Made by a program: the position numbers and the translations under genes. This document shows, piece after piece, positions 44,501-54,681 of a stretch of DNA of 64,000 nt (position 1 is its first letter; each line of letters begins with the position of its first letter). Origin of the DNA: Annulohypoxylon bovei var. microspora (taxonomy: Eukaryota > Ascomycota > Sordariomycetes > Xylariales > Hypoxylaceae); NCBI GenBank assembly GCA_022836615.1, contig MU405212.1:186001-250000 (forward strand), written 5' to 3'. The notes under the pieces were generated by a model, which saw only the letters and a list, made by a program, of their open reading frames with translations, was not told the origin of the DNA and did no database searches.

Positions 44501-45485
44501 TGGAAGCGGGTTAGGAATGTCCAGTTGGTGACTTCAGGGAATTCTCCATAACGCTCGCCTGTCTGAGGATTCCAGACTAATGTCCTGTTATCCTTACCGC
44601 ATGAAATCAGAATATCACCATCTTGTTGGCACCATGATACTGATAGAACACCCTGTTCGTGACCTTGAAGGGTCCTCTCCGGCGCATTGGAGTTTCGCAG
44701 ATCCCACAGCAGGATGACAGGGGTTGTGTCATCGGGTGTAGCAGTCAACAACTTCGTGGAATTGTTTGGATCCCAAGCAATGGAACTGACAGGCTTCCGG
44801 TTGTTATTGAGTGTTAATGAAGCCTTCTTGGTCTTTAAGTCCCACACAGTAACGAAACCACCAGAACCACCGGTAGCGAGAATGTGAGCAACCTTTGTAT
44901 TCCATGCTACGCATTCCAAATCATCTGATCGAGCTGCCGCAGTGCCTAGACGAAAAGCGTTTTCGGGGTCGTTTACGTCATAAATGAAAAGTTCACCCTT
45001 GGCGCCAGCGGTGGCTAGGATCTGGGGTCTGACAGGATTGAACTGTAATGATTTAATAGCACCGGTATGCTTCGAGGTTCGTGATATTAAAGCATCAGAC
45101 TCGCCGGCAATGAGCTTCTCGGCGTCCCAGAGATCGAGCGAACCGTTCTCGAGAGCGCCGGCAATAATACCCTGGGGGTAGTCTTCGGAGGGTTGACCCC
45201 AAGCGATGTCATAGAACCTAGCGGTAAGCTGTCAGTCAACCTTAAACTCACCACTATGATCCTAGTGGTTATTTACCTCGAATCGGCGGCAATACTCGCA
45301 ATGGGTTGGAGTTCAAGTCCTTGTTCTTGGTTGTCGAGGTTCAAATCCCATAACTCCAGTTTAGTCTCATCAGAGAAGTCGGCGTCCACAGCTCCAGCTC
45401 TAGTTCCAGTAACCAGCAATGGTTTTTCAGCACCGGGTGACCAGGCGAAGGCCGCCGTACGCGAGATCTCGCGCAGTCTGACCAT
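41599..45485 (-). CDS. sec31: COPII outer-coat protein Sec31
   Basis: Exons 45485-45277, 45217-41701 and 41643-41599 give 1256 aa. Sec31 forms the outer COPII cage with Sec13 and stimulates Sar1 GTPase at ER exit sites. The N-terminal WD40 propeller is visible (MVRLREISRTAAFAWSPG, ECVAWNTKVAHILATGGSGGFVTVWDLK, SCGKDNRTLVWNPQTGE, about residues 1-330). An alpha-solenoid follows (about 380-720). A long Pro/Gly/Gln-rich segment (about 770-1110), containing the Sec23/Sar1-binding type of proline runs, comes next. The C-terminal helical domain closes the protein. The last exon has only 14 residues (VGVKRLVQMSKVTN); without it the protein would lack the conserved WMVGVKRL end. The gene is interrupted only near its ends. 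Identity is secure. Confidence 0.96.
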
Positions 45486-46357
45486 GTTGGCTACACCGCG
45501 TACACCACGTATACCACGTTGAGGGGCAGCTTAATCTAGTCAGGGTCGGTCGAGTCGAGGGATGTGGGAGAGGGATTCCAGGGGGCTTCTCAAGAGAATT
45601 AGCTTAAATGCCAACTGGCATTGAGCTCTCTAGGCCAGCTAGGAATGTTGGCAGGGACCGGAGATGTAGAGAGATATGTTCGTTGATTTGCTTGCCTATA
45701 ATAGAAAGGCGGAAACACACCAATTCATTATGTTGCCAGATAATACAATCCAACGATCCCTAGGTGTGGGCGCATGAGCTCACGGGTCCAAACCAAATCA
45801 AGAATCAAGGACGTGCACCACAATCTGTTCCCTTTTGCCAAGTTTGTGGACCTGCACTAGCCACAACCCACCTGGGCATTCAACCATCTTTCACGTGACT
45901 TATTCATGACGACGCTTTACCCACTCTTATGTAATCTCAAGTATTAAGTACCTAGATATCTCACATGTGCATATTATGAGGTAGATGTATATCATTCGAA
46001 TTCAACGTTCAGTTGAACAGAATTTCAAAATCCGAGAATAAATTACATTAAAAAGTACTAAATATAACGGTAATTATTAGAATCATCATATAACAAGTCA
46101 AAGGTGTGACCTTATGCTCACCATATGACCAAGACTATGTAAATTGTATTTATGTTTTAAGTGAATATATCTATTTATATAGACTTTATGAATGTAACGA
46201 CTTGAACTTTCAACTTCTTGCCGTAATCAGCCACACACCAAACTTCCTGTCAGTTGCATATTATTCGCCAGATCTTAAAGCTCACGCCAACGCACCTCAC
46301 CTTCGAAATAAAATATCATAAAGTTGGAAACTAAACACCCCGGAGCAAGACATAAAA
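45486..46357. other. Divergent promoter region between sec31 and the RRM gene
   Basis: 870-base spacer between divergent genes. The part from 45.9 to 46.3 kb is AT-rich. A 71-codon frame at 46106-46321 is not supported. Confidence 0.5.
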
Positions 46358-46885
46358 ATGACAGACGCAGCCCGTTGGAAAGCCACGGTTTACGTCGGAG
46401 GTTTAGCCTCTGTCGTCACCAACGGAAATATCCACGATGCTTTCATCCCCTTTGGTGAAATCGCAGATATATCCCTACCTAAGAATGATGCGCCAAACGC
46501 AACCGACCCGCACCGAGGGTTCGCATATGTGGAATATGAGGATGCCGAAGATGCTAAGGAAGCCATCGACAACATGGATCAGTCCGAGCTATTTGGCAGA
46601 ATTCTAAGAGTCTCAGCAGCAAAGCCCCCGAAGAGCGCAGATGAAGGACTAGGTAGCAAGAAGGCCGTTTGGGAACAGGTAAGATATTTTTATGTATATT
46701 CATTCATAATAAGGTACCTAGATTACTAACAAGTGAAACAGGAAGGATGGCTTGCTGATAATGCTCTTACTGAGGAAGATCGTGCTGCAGCTGCAGCACC
46801 TAAGGGTAGCATAGACGATGATAGGCCAGAGGATCCTATGCAGGGACTTGAAGGGCTTGACGTTGCCGGACCTAAACCAGAATGA
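46358..46885 (+). CDS. Small RRM protein resembling the cyclophilin-33 RNA-binding domain
   Basis: Exons 46358-46678 and 46742-46885 joined across a 63-nt intron (GTAAGA / ACAG) give 154 aa. A single RNA-recognition motif covers about residues 9-88: RNP2 VYVGGLA, RNP1 RGFAYVEYE, with the helix-1 region NIHDAFIPFGEIADI. The closest arrangement I can recall is the RRM of the nuclear cyclophilin PPIE/CYP33, which also begins with this type of VYVGGL motif. Here no cyclophilin domain follows. The short tail (EDRAAAAAPKGS, acidic DDDRPEDPMQGLEGLD) is disordered. A splicing or mRNA-binding role is likely but unproven. Confidence 0.9.
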
Positions 46886-47154
46886 GGAACCACTTGAATT
46901 ACTCGTTGGGTCTACTTGAATTTCTCGCATAGCGTTGGCGTTAAGAAAGGTTCATGGGGCACAAAAAGAAGTGTTTAAGATAGGAGTTTGCGATTAATGT
47001 CTATACCGCGTTTAATCTCCCGTATTGACATATCCACCTCCGGTGGTTACATGTACAGTGCTATGCTTCTCTGAACGACAACGCGCCCTTCCCGGGTGAC
47101 CCTGTTCCGAATAGCTAAATCCAGTCCCATTCCCTCGTGTCTTGATGGATTTTC

Positions 47155-47682
47155 TTAATGCTCGGCATGCTCGGAGTGATCCGAAGGTTCGTCCTTGCGG
47201 TTTTGGCGGCTAAGACGGAGATTCTTGTCGACCCTAAACTTGCGGAAGCTGGAGTAGCCGGCAGCGAAGACGGCGAAACCAACGACAACACCTGATAATG
47301 TTATCAGTACAACATTTATATATCGTCGTAAATTAAACCTAGGTCGCGTAGGTGAACTAACCGAGCGGGAGCAATTCTGCCGGAATTTGTCGCAACTTTC
47401 GTAGGCGTTGAGATATGGTGTGCGCTGTTTTATCCGTCAATATTTAATTCCTCTCTGATAGTATTCTGACGAGATCCATGGATGCTTTCGGAGGCTTGGT
47501 ATATATATTTAAGGCGTCAATGGTTCGCGATGGGCGAGAACATACCGCTTTGGTCCTCCTTCTGTAATGAGTTGTTAGCAAAAACGTCATAGCTATGCGA
47601 AGGGAAAAGACATAGACCATACGGGAATGGGGAACATCATGCGCCTGGTAGGCATCATTCTCAGAGCTCGAGTAGCGTACAT
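47155..47682 (-). CDS. B12D/MLRQ-like small mitochondrial inner-membrane protein
   Basis: Exons 47682-47623, 47561-47546 (16 nt), 47424-47362 and 47291-47155 join into 91 aa. The N-terminus MYATRALRMMPTRRMM is basic and Met/Arg-rich, like a mitochondrial leader. One transmembrane helix is clear (ELLPLGVVVGFAVFAAGYSSF, about 43-63). It is followed by RKFRVDKNLRLSRQ, similar to the matrix-side segment of NDUFA4/MLRQ (B12D) proteins, which associate with respiratory complex IV (formerly counted with complex I). The C-terminus is acidic and His-rich (DHSEHAEH). The family call is moderate because the sequence is short. Its divergent neighbour encodes complex IV subunit 6B, which fits a respiratory role. 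Confidence 0.72.
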
Positions 47683-48079
47683 TTTGTCGGGTTGAGAGGA
47701 GATTTCCACAGGCGTTCAGATGTGGTTATTGAGGCTGCAGCTTCGGCTATCGAAGATAGAATTATCAAATATCTTTGTCGTTGTTGGAAGGTTTTGGGGG
47801 GGAAAGCAAAGCAAAGCTTCGGTAACTTGGGTTCAAGCCACAACCAGTAAAAATGTGGAAAATAATCATAGTGGAGCCCTTTCCCCAAAGAGTCCACTAT
47901 ATCGTGCGGCAAGAACCCCATTATCCGAATGGTCCTTCCAAGCTGCAATCTTTAACACAATCTCGTAATACATCATCACTCATCACTTCTACAACAACCG
48001 ATTGCCATTGACTCCGACAACGTCGCTCACCTCCTAAATAAAACACAAATAAAACACAAATAAAACACAAATCGCCAAA
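47683..48079. promoter_or_regulatory. Shared promoter of two small mitochondrial protein genes
   Basis: 397 bases separate the divergent start codons of the B12D-like gene and cox12. This is short enough that the two genes may share regulatory elements. I did not identify a specific binding site. Confidence 0.55.
48036..48072 (+). repeat. 11-bp tandem repeat in the cox12 5' leader
   Basis: Three perfect copies of AAATAAAACAC plus four extra bases end eight bases before the cox12 ATG. The leader is therefore almost free of G and U-rich structure. Copy number may vary between strains. Confidence 0.9.
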
Positions 48080-48630
48080 ATGTCCGACGACGAGCGTGAA
48101 ACAAAGCCCTTCAAGTTCGTCACTGGTAAGTTCCCCCTCTGAATCCCCTCAAGCCATCATCATCCTTTTTCCCGAATTCTGACAGTCAACTAATTATCAT
48201 TGTGGTTTAGCTGGTAAGAAACCCCATGTCTCATTATTCAGATTGAATCAGCAAAACGAAGCGACGATAGCGAACCCTCGAATAAACACAAACGTCTAAC
48301 CCCCGCCATCTAGGTGTCGATGCTCGATTCCCCAATATGAACCAGACCAAGCACTGCTGGCAGAACTACGTCGATTACCACAAGTGCATCAACGCCAAGG
48401 GCGAGGATTTTACCCCATGCCGTCAGGTATGGTCACCACCGATATATCCCCCACATACCAAACAAATATATTAACGGTCCTAGTTTCTACTTGCGTATCA
48501 ATCTCTATGCCCCAGTGGATGGTATGCGCGATGGGATGATCAACGAGGTCAGTAACGGAATGTCGCAAGGAAGGATGACAACTAACATACTGCAGAGGCT
48601 GGAAATTTCCCTGTCAAATTAGATGGTTAA
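48080..48630 (+). CDS. cox12: Cytochrome c oxidase subunit 6B (Cox12)
   Basis: Five exons are proposed: 48080-48125, 48211-48213, 48314-48426, 48484-48547 and 48596-48630, giving 86 aa, the standard length. The subunit sits on the intermembrane-space side of respiratory complex IV and links the dimer. The twin-cysteine motif is intact: CWQNYVDYHKC (Cx9C) and CRQFLLAYQSLC (Cx10C), followed by CPSGWYARWDDQREAGNFPVKLDG. Exon 2 is only three nucleotides (CTG), flanked by a TTTAG acceptor and GTAAGA donor. It is needed to restore the conserved VTAG before VDARFP; skipping it would keep the frame but delete one Ala. All other splice sites are canonical and the frame closes exactly. Identity is secure; the micro-exon is a strong prediction. 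Confidence 0.93.
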
Positions 48631-49167
48631 GTGTATCACATGGCTTTCATATGATTTCACAAGCATCGGTCGAATCGGCAAAGTTGGACTATCACGATGT
48701 AGTACATAACCTAAACTTCCTGAGCCAGCTAACAACTAGAGATTCGTTACAAAGCTATCCAATCTCATGTCTATCTTCTATGTGATCAGTCGATATTCCT
48801 CGTTGCTTTTAGTTTAGATAATGAATAATATCTCAGCTAAGAGTAAGATATGAGGCACGGATCTTTGTTGCATTTCCCTCAGGGTGAAGCCTATAGCTTC
48901 AGGACTTTCGAGTATATCCTACAGCCTTATCTTCCTTGAGCTTCAAGAACGTAATAAATTGACACCTTGGTTCCTTATCTTTCGTATTAGGAATACTAAA
49001 TGGCATATATTTGCCTAAGTGTATCAAAGCAACAAGCAATCCATTACCTCCCTAGGTAACAGTCTTCATATATAAGATACCAAGAGCCTCGGTTCAGTTG
49101 CATCACATTCATATTATATCATATCTCAACTTAGATCTCATCAAGACTCGGCCAAGCCTCCTACATA
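48631..49167. promoter_or_regulatory. Intergenic region with TATA box for the 2EXR gene
   Basis: 540 bases. A good TATA element TATATAAG lies at 49069-49076, about 92 bases before the ATG of the next gene. CCTAGGTA occurs at 49051-49058. No coding sequence is seen. Confidence 0.55.
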
Positions 49168-49974
49168 ATGACACAAATTCAGCATCCCACTTTTGCATAT
49201 CTCCCTACCGAGCTACGTTTGCAAATCTGGGAAGATGTCTTGAAGCAGGAGACCGAAAAGCGACTGGTGGTCATTGATCTGGAGCATGGCTCAGTGTATC
49301 CCATGAAACGACTTATCTCGCCCTTATTGACCGTCAATCGTGAGAGCCGAGAGTTAGCTAAGGCTTTCTACAACTTTGTCATCGACGTTTATCGCAAGAC
49401 GGACTCGCATAAACGTCACTGGTTGACGGATCATAAGAAGTATCCTCTGGGCCCGTCCGCCGGAATACTGCATCTTAACGTCGACAGAGATATTTTCGTG
49501 AAGGGTCCGATGTACTTCCCAGGCGGGTGGTTTGGAGACTATCCCTCCTCTGCCGGGTTTAAAATATTATTCAATTTCCACACGAAGCCCATGAACGGAA
49601 AAGATCGCGACCGCGTCCAACGCACGCTTGCTGTAGGATACTCAAGTGCATATAGCGAGGAATACGATAATACGGTCCTTATTTACGATTATGATCTCAT
49701 TTACGAACTGTCACCCGTCTCCCGCTTAAAGGGATTACCACGAACACGCTGGCTATTCTCGAGAGCGACAGAGTGCTTTAAAATAAACCTTGGGCTGTGG
49801 TACTTTGAGGAGGGTGACATTGCTATGGACGATTTTGAGCGCCCTGATTTATCTATAAGAACGATCATAGAATTAGGCGGGGAAGACGTATTTGAGCTCC
49901 CAGGGATCAAGACGCACATGCTGCACTTCATACTTAGCCAAGAACAGCTTCAGGGAACGTGGCGAAAGTCTTAG
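49168..49974 (+). CDS. 2EXR-domain protein
   Basis: Single-exon frame of 268 aa. The N-terminus FAYLPTELRLQIWEDVLKQ is the opening of the fungal 2EXR domain, continued by SPLLTVNRESRELAKAFYNF at about residues 51-70. These are very numerous in Pezizomycotina genomes, resemble F-box-like LPxELxxxIW modules and have no settled biochemical function. The rest is mixed alpha/beta with a Trp/Tyr-rich middle and no known catalytic motif. A TATA box about 92 bases upstream and the lack of introns fit an accessory gene. Its convergent neighbour is the deaminase, another fungus-restricted family, but no functional link is implied. Confidence 0.85.
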   Translation: MTQIQHPTFAYLPTELRLQIWEDVLKQETEKRLVVIDLEHGSVYPMKRLISPLLTVNRESRELAKAFYNFVIDVYRKTDSHKRHWLTDHKKYPLGPSAGILHLNVDRDIFVKGPMYFPGGWFGDYPSSAGFKILFNFHTKPMNGKDRDRVQRTLAVGYSSAYSEEYDNTVLIYDYDLIYELSPVSRLKGLPRTRWLFSRATECFKINLGLWYFEEGDIAMDDFERPDLSIRTIIELGGEDVFELPGIKTHMLHFILSQEQLQGTWRKS

Positions 49975-50491
49975 CGAAATCGCACTGGATGAATGAAACG
50001 ATATGGTCACCCGGATGGAACAGGGCGGCGATCAAGGCGAGGATGGTGGTGTTTTCACTTAAACTCCCTATTTGCGTTCGCCATAATGGGCGATGAGGTG
50101 ATTCTTCATCAGCTGGACTATCATAAACCACTTCTGGCTATGGACATTTTTCGTAATCATAGCATATGTATTTCGTTAGTTGTGAAGTATACATCAAGCC
50201 TAGATGCCTTCAGCATAGTCAATCTCATTCATATGAAACCCCACACCTTTCAAAAGAATCGTTGCGTATATATTTGATCTGCCTTGGGGGGGATGACCCT
50301 GTAACGTTCTTCTGGTGAGGCGCTCAGCTTCCCCTTATTCCTAACAATTTTCTTAAAACTCACGTATATCCTATCGTCCATATATATTATAAGCAATGTT
50401 TGATCATCGAGCTATCATCGATCATATTGTTACAGACACTTGAATAAGGGGTATCATATTATTTAATAAACTTTCCTAAGTATTCATTTAT
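49975..50491. other. Convergent intergenic region
   Basis: 3' flanks of the 2EXR and deaminase genes. A 94-codon plus-strand frame (49993-50277) follows the 2EXR stop and is not supported by any feature. Confidence 0.5.
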
Positions 50492-52054
50492 CTAATTTGA
50501 TTTTACCGGGACTTTCTTGGATACTAATATGCCTACTATTTGCTTATTCCCTTTTAACTCACTCATCGAATCTGTCTTTGGTGACAAGAACCTTTCTTCG
50601 ATATCGGGACAATCGGGTTTCGTGTTCTCACTGCTTCTACTTGCTGACCGGATCAATTTCCGGATTTCATGGTCCAGAAATCGAAGAACTATAGAAAACT
50701 GTCCCTGGATTTGTGCATTCTCCTTAAAAGTGGGAGGCAGCCATACCTGATACAGCTTTAAGTGAGACTTTCTCCTGTTGAACCCAGAGGTCATCTTAGT
50801 TAGAGCATGATAACATAGCCAGCAAGGGCCTTTGCTACCACCAATGTAATCAAAAAAGGTCGAACCATCGCTTGCCAGCAACATCTCTAATATCTGCATT
50901 TCGCAATGCACGAAGAATGAGGCACATGGTTTCCCCCAGTTAGATGACCTGGAACAGTGGCTGCTGTGTTTCCGAACGAAAGATTTTCGCTTTCTCATAT
51001 TGAGCACTCCCATCCTACATGCTGCGTTCGCTATTGTGTCTAAGCATATCTTCGCGGGAATTTCATCTCGATATACTTGCACTATTCTGAGAGTAGCCGA
51101 GCTATGATATATCTTGAAACGGACCATATCATACCATGCTCGACAGTAGCTTGCCATAATGTGGATTAATCTCCGAAACTTGCGCAAAGAATATTGGATC
51201 TGGCATCGTTCAATTAAGTCTTCCACGGGGCATTTATAAGATTCTAGTAACTCATAGCAAATATTCGTAATTTCGTGGACATGATTTATATCTTTAGGTG
51301 TTGCGGGCTTTAGGCTCTTAAGAAGAGGAGTTGATCTACCATCACCAGGCTTCCAGTATAGATGGTCGTGAATTAAATCGTTCATATGGTCCAAAACAGA
51401 CAATAAACCCTCAGCTTCAGGAGGTATGGTGTCACCAGGTTTAGGACAAGACACAAGGAGAATCATATCTCGAACATGTCGAAAATGATAAGCATCTTTG
51501 GCGGCAATCTTACTTGCTTTCATATAGCATGTTTCATATAGAGATTTCCTGATGCTCGGGTAGCAATTATAGAGAATGCTTTTCCAGAGAGTATTTTCGG
51601 AATCCGGGTTGTTAACATGATCGTTTTGGAGACGTTCCTTGGTGTCATACAGGCTTGTTGTTGCAAACCATCTTTCGATGTCACTGGAAAGTTTGGGGAA
51701 TAATTTATCATTACCGAAATTCATAGCCACGTAGAGGACGTATTCACGAGGCTCTTTACCGTCCCACTTCATAGCCGTTGCAGTAACCCCCATAGCTCCA
51801 GGTCGAGCGAAGATTAGGGCGAAGGAGTCAAGAAGATTCTTCCCCAGACTGTCTTTTTTTTCATAATTATCTACGCCCTCTATAATTAGCCCAATACTAC
51901 GAGGTCGTATCAGCCTCGAAGGGTTGCTTATCGAGGTTATGTTCTGGATCTCTTTCTGCTGTAGGCCTACATCGCTGAGCGCGAAGACATTAGCACGAAA
52001 CTCTGCAGGGTTTAACTGGGCAGGTTGGAAAACGGTCTTTTTCGAAGGTGACAT
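50492..52054 (-). CDS. OTT_1508-like nucleic-acid/nucleotide deaminase-fold protein
   Basis: Single-exon frame of 520 aa. The C-terminal third has the zinc-binding signature of the cytidine-deaminase superfamily: HCE (H383, E385) in FVHCEMQILEMLL and PCWLC (C411, C414) in GGSKGPCWLCYHAL. The spacing of about 25 residues between the two elements is normal. The Pfam OTT_1508-like deaminases of filamentous fungi have this form, a long helical N-terminal region and a C-terminal deaminase domain; the name is from memory and should be confirmed. The N-terminal two thirds (1-360) are mostly alpha-helical with no other motif. All zinc ligands and the proton-shuttle Glu are present, so catalysis is plausible. 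The substrate is unknown. A TATA box lies upstream and no introns are present. Confidence 0.82.
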   Translation of the reverse strand: MSPSKKTVFQPAQLNPAEFRANVFALSDVGLQQKEIQNITSISNPSRLIRPRSIGLIIEGVDNYEKKDSLGKNLLDSFALIFARPGAMGVTATAMKWDGKEPREYVLYVAMNFGNDKLFPKLSSDIERWFATTSLYDTKERLQNDHVNNPDSENTLWKSILYNCYPSIRKSLYETCYMKASKIAAKDAYHFRHVRDMILLVSCPKPGDTIPPEAEGLLSVLDHMNDLIHDHLYWKPGDGRSTPLLKSLKPATPKDINHVHEITNICYELLESYKCPVEDLIERCQIQYSLRKFRRLIHIMASYCRAWYDMVRFKIYHSSATLRIVQVYRDEIPAKICLDTIANAACRMGVLNMRKRKSFVRKHSSHCSRSSNWGKPCASFFVHCEMQILEMLLASDGSTFFDYIGGSKGPCWLCYHALTKMTSGFNRRKSHLKLYQVWLPPTFKENAQIQGQFSIVLRFLDHEIRKLIRSASRSSENTKPDCPDIEERFLSPKTDSMSELKGNKQIVGILVSKKVPVKSN

Positions 52055-52765
52055 GATTGAAGCTCTAAAAATTTATGTATTACCTAACAACTTCTAAGGC
52101 TTTAAAAGTGAAGATAATGAGACGAGAGATTCATACCTATAGACGGGGTGGTCTAGCACCTTTTATACACTTGCCCAGAACACACTCAGCCTGACTTGTC
52201 ATGAGTCACTCCCACAGAGTGGCCAGAGCTGGAATGATTATGTTCTCATACAAAGGAACCCCTAGGATATACCATGCCAGTTAAATATTAATCCCTATAT
52301 TCATGTTGACGTGGCGGCTTTCGCTTTGAGAAAACCCATGGGAATTCGTTTCATAGTGATCTAGCCATTCCAACATCCTAGCTTACTCTTATATTCAGCA
52401 TGCTTCGGTTTAGTGATTTTCTCTAGAACCCACTCTAATCAACATTATGCCAGTGTAATTATCATATATCTATCATTAGAGACACACATACAATAAGGAG
52501 TGAAGGGACTAAAATTTCAAAAAAGTTACCCCTATCGAAAGAATAGACTTGATGAGGATTAGGTAATAGGGGCTAATCAGTTATTGATAAACCCGCAAAA
52601 TGCACCGGAAAAAGTTGATAGCCGGCGCTAAGCAAGGGTCCCCAAAATTTCAATGCACAGGCGAACAGTATCAGAGCAGCTATTCATTCTATTACTTCCA
52701 CCTCGCGCCAGCCATACTGAAAAACTGGACAGCGAGCCAAGCAAGCTCGCAGGAGGGTTGTCAAG
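52055..52765. other. Divergent region between the deaminase and mitoribosomal genes
   Basis: 710-base divergent spacer. Apart from the deaminase TATA box near 52160, it holds only short featureless frames. Confidence 0.5.
52159..52167 (-). promoter_or_regulatory. TATA box of the deaminase gene
   Basis: On the coding strand the sequence is TATAAAAGG, a near-perfect TATA element, about 105 bases upstream of the deaminase ATG at 52054. A strong TATA box suggests regulated or inducible expression, by general analogy. Confidence 0.6.
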
Positions 52766-53717
52766 ATGGTGAACCCAGGGAAGCGTATGCATATATTGCA
52801 AGAAGTAAGATATCCCCTCTCAATTTGCCTATATTTATTCTCTAGAGAACATCTATCTATCTCTTTGCTTTAATGCTCAATAAATCTTTCACTATATAAA
52901 ATATGAAATTCGCTGCTAACGTGCTAATCTAGAAGGTAACCCGTAACTATAGCCAATTAGGCCCGAACGTACATTCTGACGAGGGTACCGTCTTAGATGC
53001 TAGCGATACGGCATGGCCCAGGAGCAGCAATCCTACCGCCCGAGATCACGCGGATACACCTAGATTTCGCCAGAAAATGGAATAACGGACACATGGGGCC
53101 TAGGTATGCGGATCCGCCCTTTCTCCCACCACCTCAATGCTCTCTGGCCTTCATCTCGTTCTCGAGAGTGACCTATATAATCCAGAGTCGATTATAGTTG
53201 ACTAACCACCACCCCTCACAGGAAATTCTGGAAAGACTGCCTCCCGCGGCTGAAATACTGGAACCCAGCCGTCCCGATGCTGGTGAACCGGACGGACGAC
53301 CAGATGGCGCCGGCCAAGATGTCGATCTACTTCCGGCAGGCGGCGCTCGACTCGAACACGCCGTCGGCGCTGGTCAGCAAGCTCAGCAGCCTGCCGCTCG
53401 CGCAGCAGCCGCGGTCGAGCATAACGGACGAGTTCCCGGCGCCGGAGCCGGAGGAGGGCGAGCGCGTGGTGACCATCGAGATGAAGGAGGTGAGGTCGGA
53501 CGTCATCCTCGACGAGTTCATGGCCAAGACGGGCGCCACCAAGGTCGAGCCCACGCCCGACGAGCTGGCCGAGATGCAGCAGGTCGAGCAGCTCCAAGCC
53601 AAGTCCGTCGCCGACCGCATTATCATGAAGAGGTTCACCGACGACAAGAAGCGCGAGGAGCGCATGCTGGCCATGGCCCGCCAAGAGGCCGAGGCCATCA
53701 AGATGGCTAACCAGTAA
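52766..53717 (+). CDS. Mitochondrial ribosomal protein, L51/S25/CI-B8 family (Mrp49/mL61- or mS25-like)
   Basis: Exons 52766-52804, 52997-53103 and 53222-53717 give 213 aa. The thioredoxin-like L51/S25/CI-B8 domain covers about residues 14-110: MLAIRHGPGAAILPPEITRIHLDF, GHMGPRKFWKDCLPRLKYWNPAVPMLVNRTDD. The GPGA and HMGPRKFW blocks mark mitoribosomal members rather than the complex I subunit. The C-terminal extension (about 110-213) is charged and helical, with VADRIIMKRFTDDKKREERMLAMARQEA. Exon 1 has only 13 codons (MVNPGKRMHILQE), matching the short family N-terminus. Intron 1 (192 nt) is longer than average. Whether it is the large-subunit mL61 or the small-subunit mS25 cannot be decided here. 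Confidence 0.88.
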
Positions 53718-54681
53718 GACTAGGTCGCAGATCACCAAGTTACAATTTTTATTATCCCGGCCCCGAAGATGGCGGGCCCGGGGAAAGGGCTGAGGGGAAG
53801 ACGGGACATGAGCGACGACTTACAGGAATGAAACGAAACGAACCTCCTCGCGCTCGAACCGTCGCGCTATTTGTACCAAGATGTGTATCATAAGGAGATA
53901 CTAGGCGTATAAAACTACAGAGGGTATGTACATGAAGAAAGGAAGTATATATCGGGTTTGCCACGAGAGACGGTGCCCACGACAGAATGCCTGCAGACTA
54001 GGTATTGAATGAACAAAAGCAATTCCAATCAACGAAGAGGTCTCTCTCCAACCTCTTTACCCACTTCAACCCCCTACACCAATATTTCGTTATATACGAA
54101 GAACACCTTGCATACACTCTGAGATATCTGCCTTGATCCCCATGGCTTATCTCAATTTTACGTCAAGGAAGAACCGAACCCCAGGACCGCTTTTCTTATT
54201 CATTGTGCCCTTCTCCTTCTCTAAAGGTGCATGGTTTAGTTTATTGGCCTACATTTCTTTACCTATCGAGTCGTAATATTGCCTTCGGGATGATATGATC
54301 TTAATGTCCAAGTAACTAACTACTCGATGGCTATAGTCTTGAGAGCCGGGGAGTTCCACTTTCTCAGTCTAAAGAGTAAAATTTCAATAGAAATTATCTT
54401 CCTACCCACATTCGCCTTGCCAACGACTGGGTGCTCTTGATAGCAAGAGGTACGGTATAGCTCGCATCATAATTAAGTAGTTTAATTTCATAACTCATTC
54501 TATGATTATACCAACAAAAATAACAATACCACGTTAAGTTTACAATATTAGCACAAGCCTCATAAGCCAGAGCTGGCTCATTCCTATTCCCGTTCCCATT
54601 TCTCATCCTGTTCATCGTAACATCACAGCATTACAAAAGAGACCCTATCACTTTTCCTTTTCCCCTCCCATGACCCATATT
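53718..54681. other. Convergent intergenic region
   Basis: 960 bases, 3' flanks of the mitoribosomal gene and the Mug190 gene. The left part (53.75-53.95 kb) is GC-rich with only a featureless 70-codon minus-strand frame. Nothing else is seen. Confidence 0.5.

Noticed and set aside
53202..53738. 170-178-codon frames on both strands over the mitoribosomal gene
   Set aside because: They overlap the well-supported L51/S25/CI-B8 coding exon; translations are Arg/Ala/Leu low complexity.
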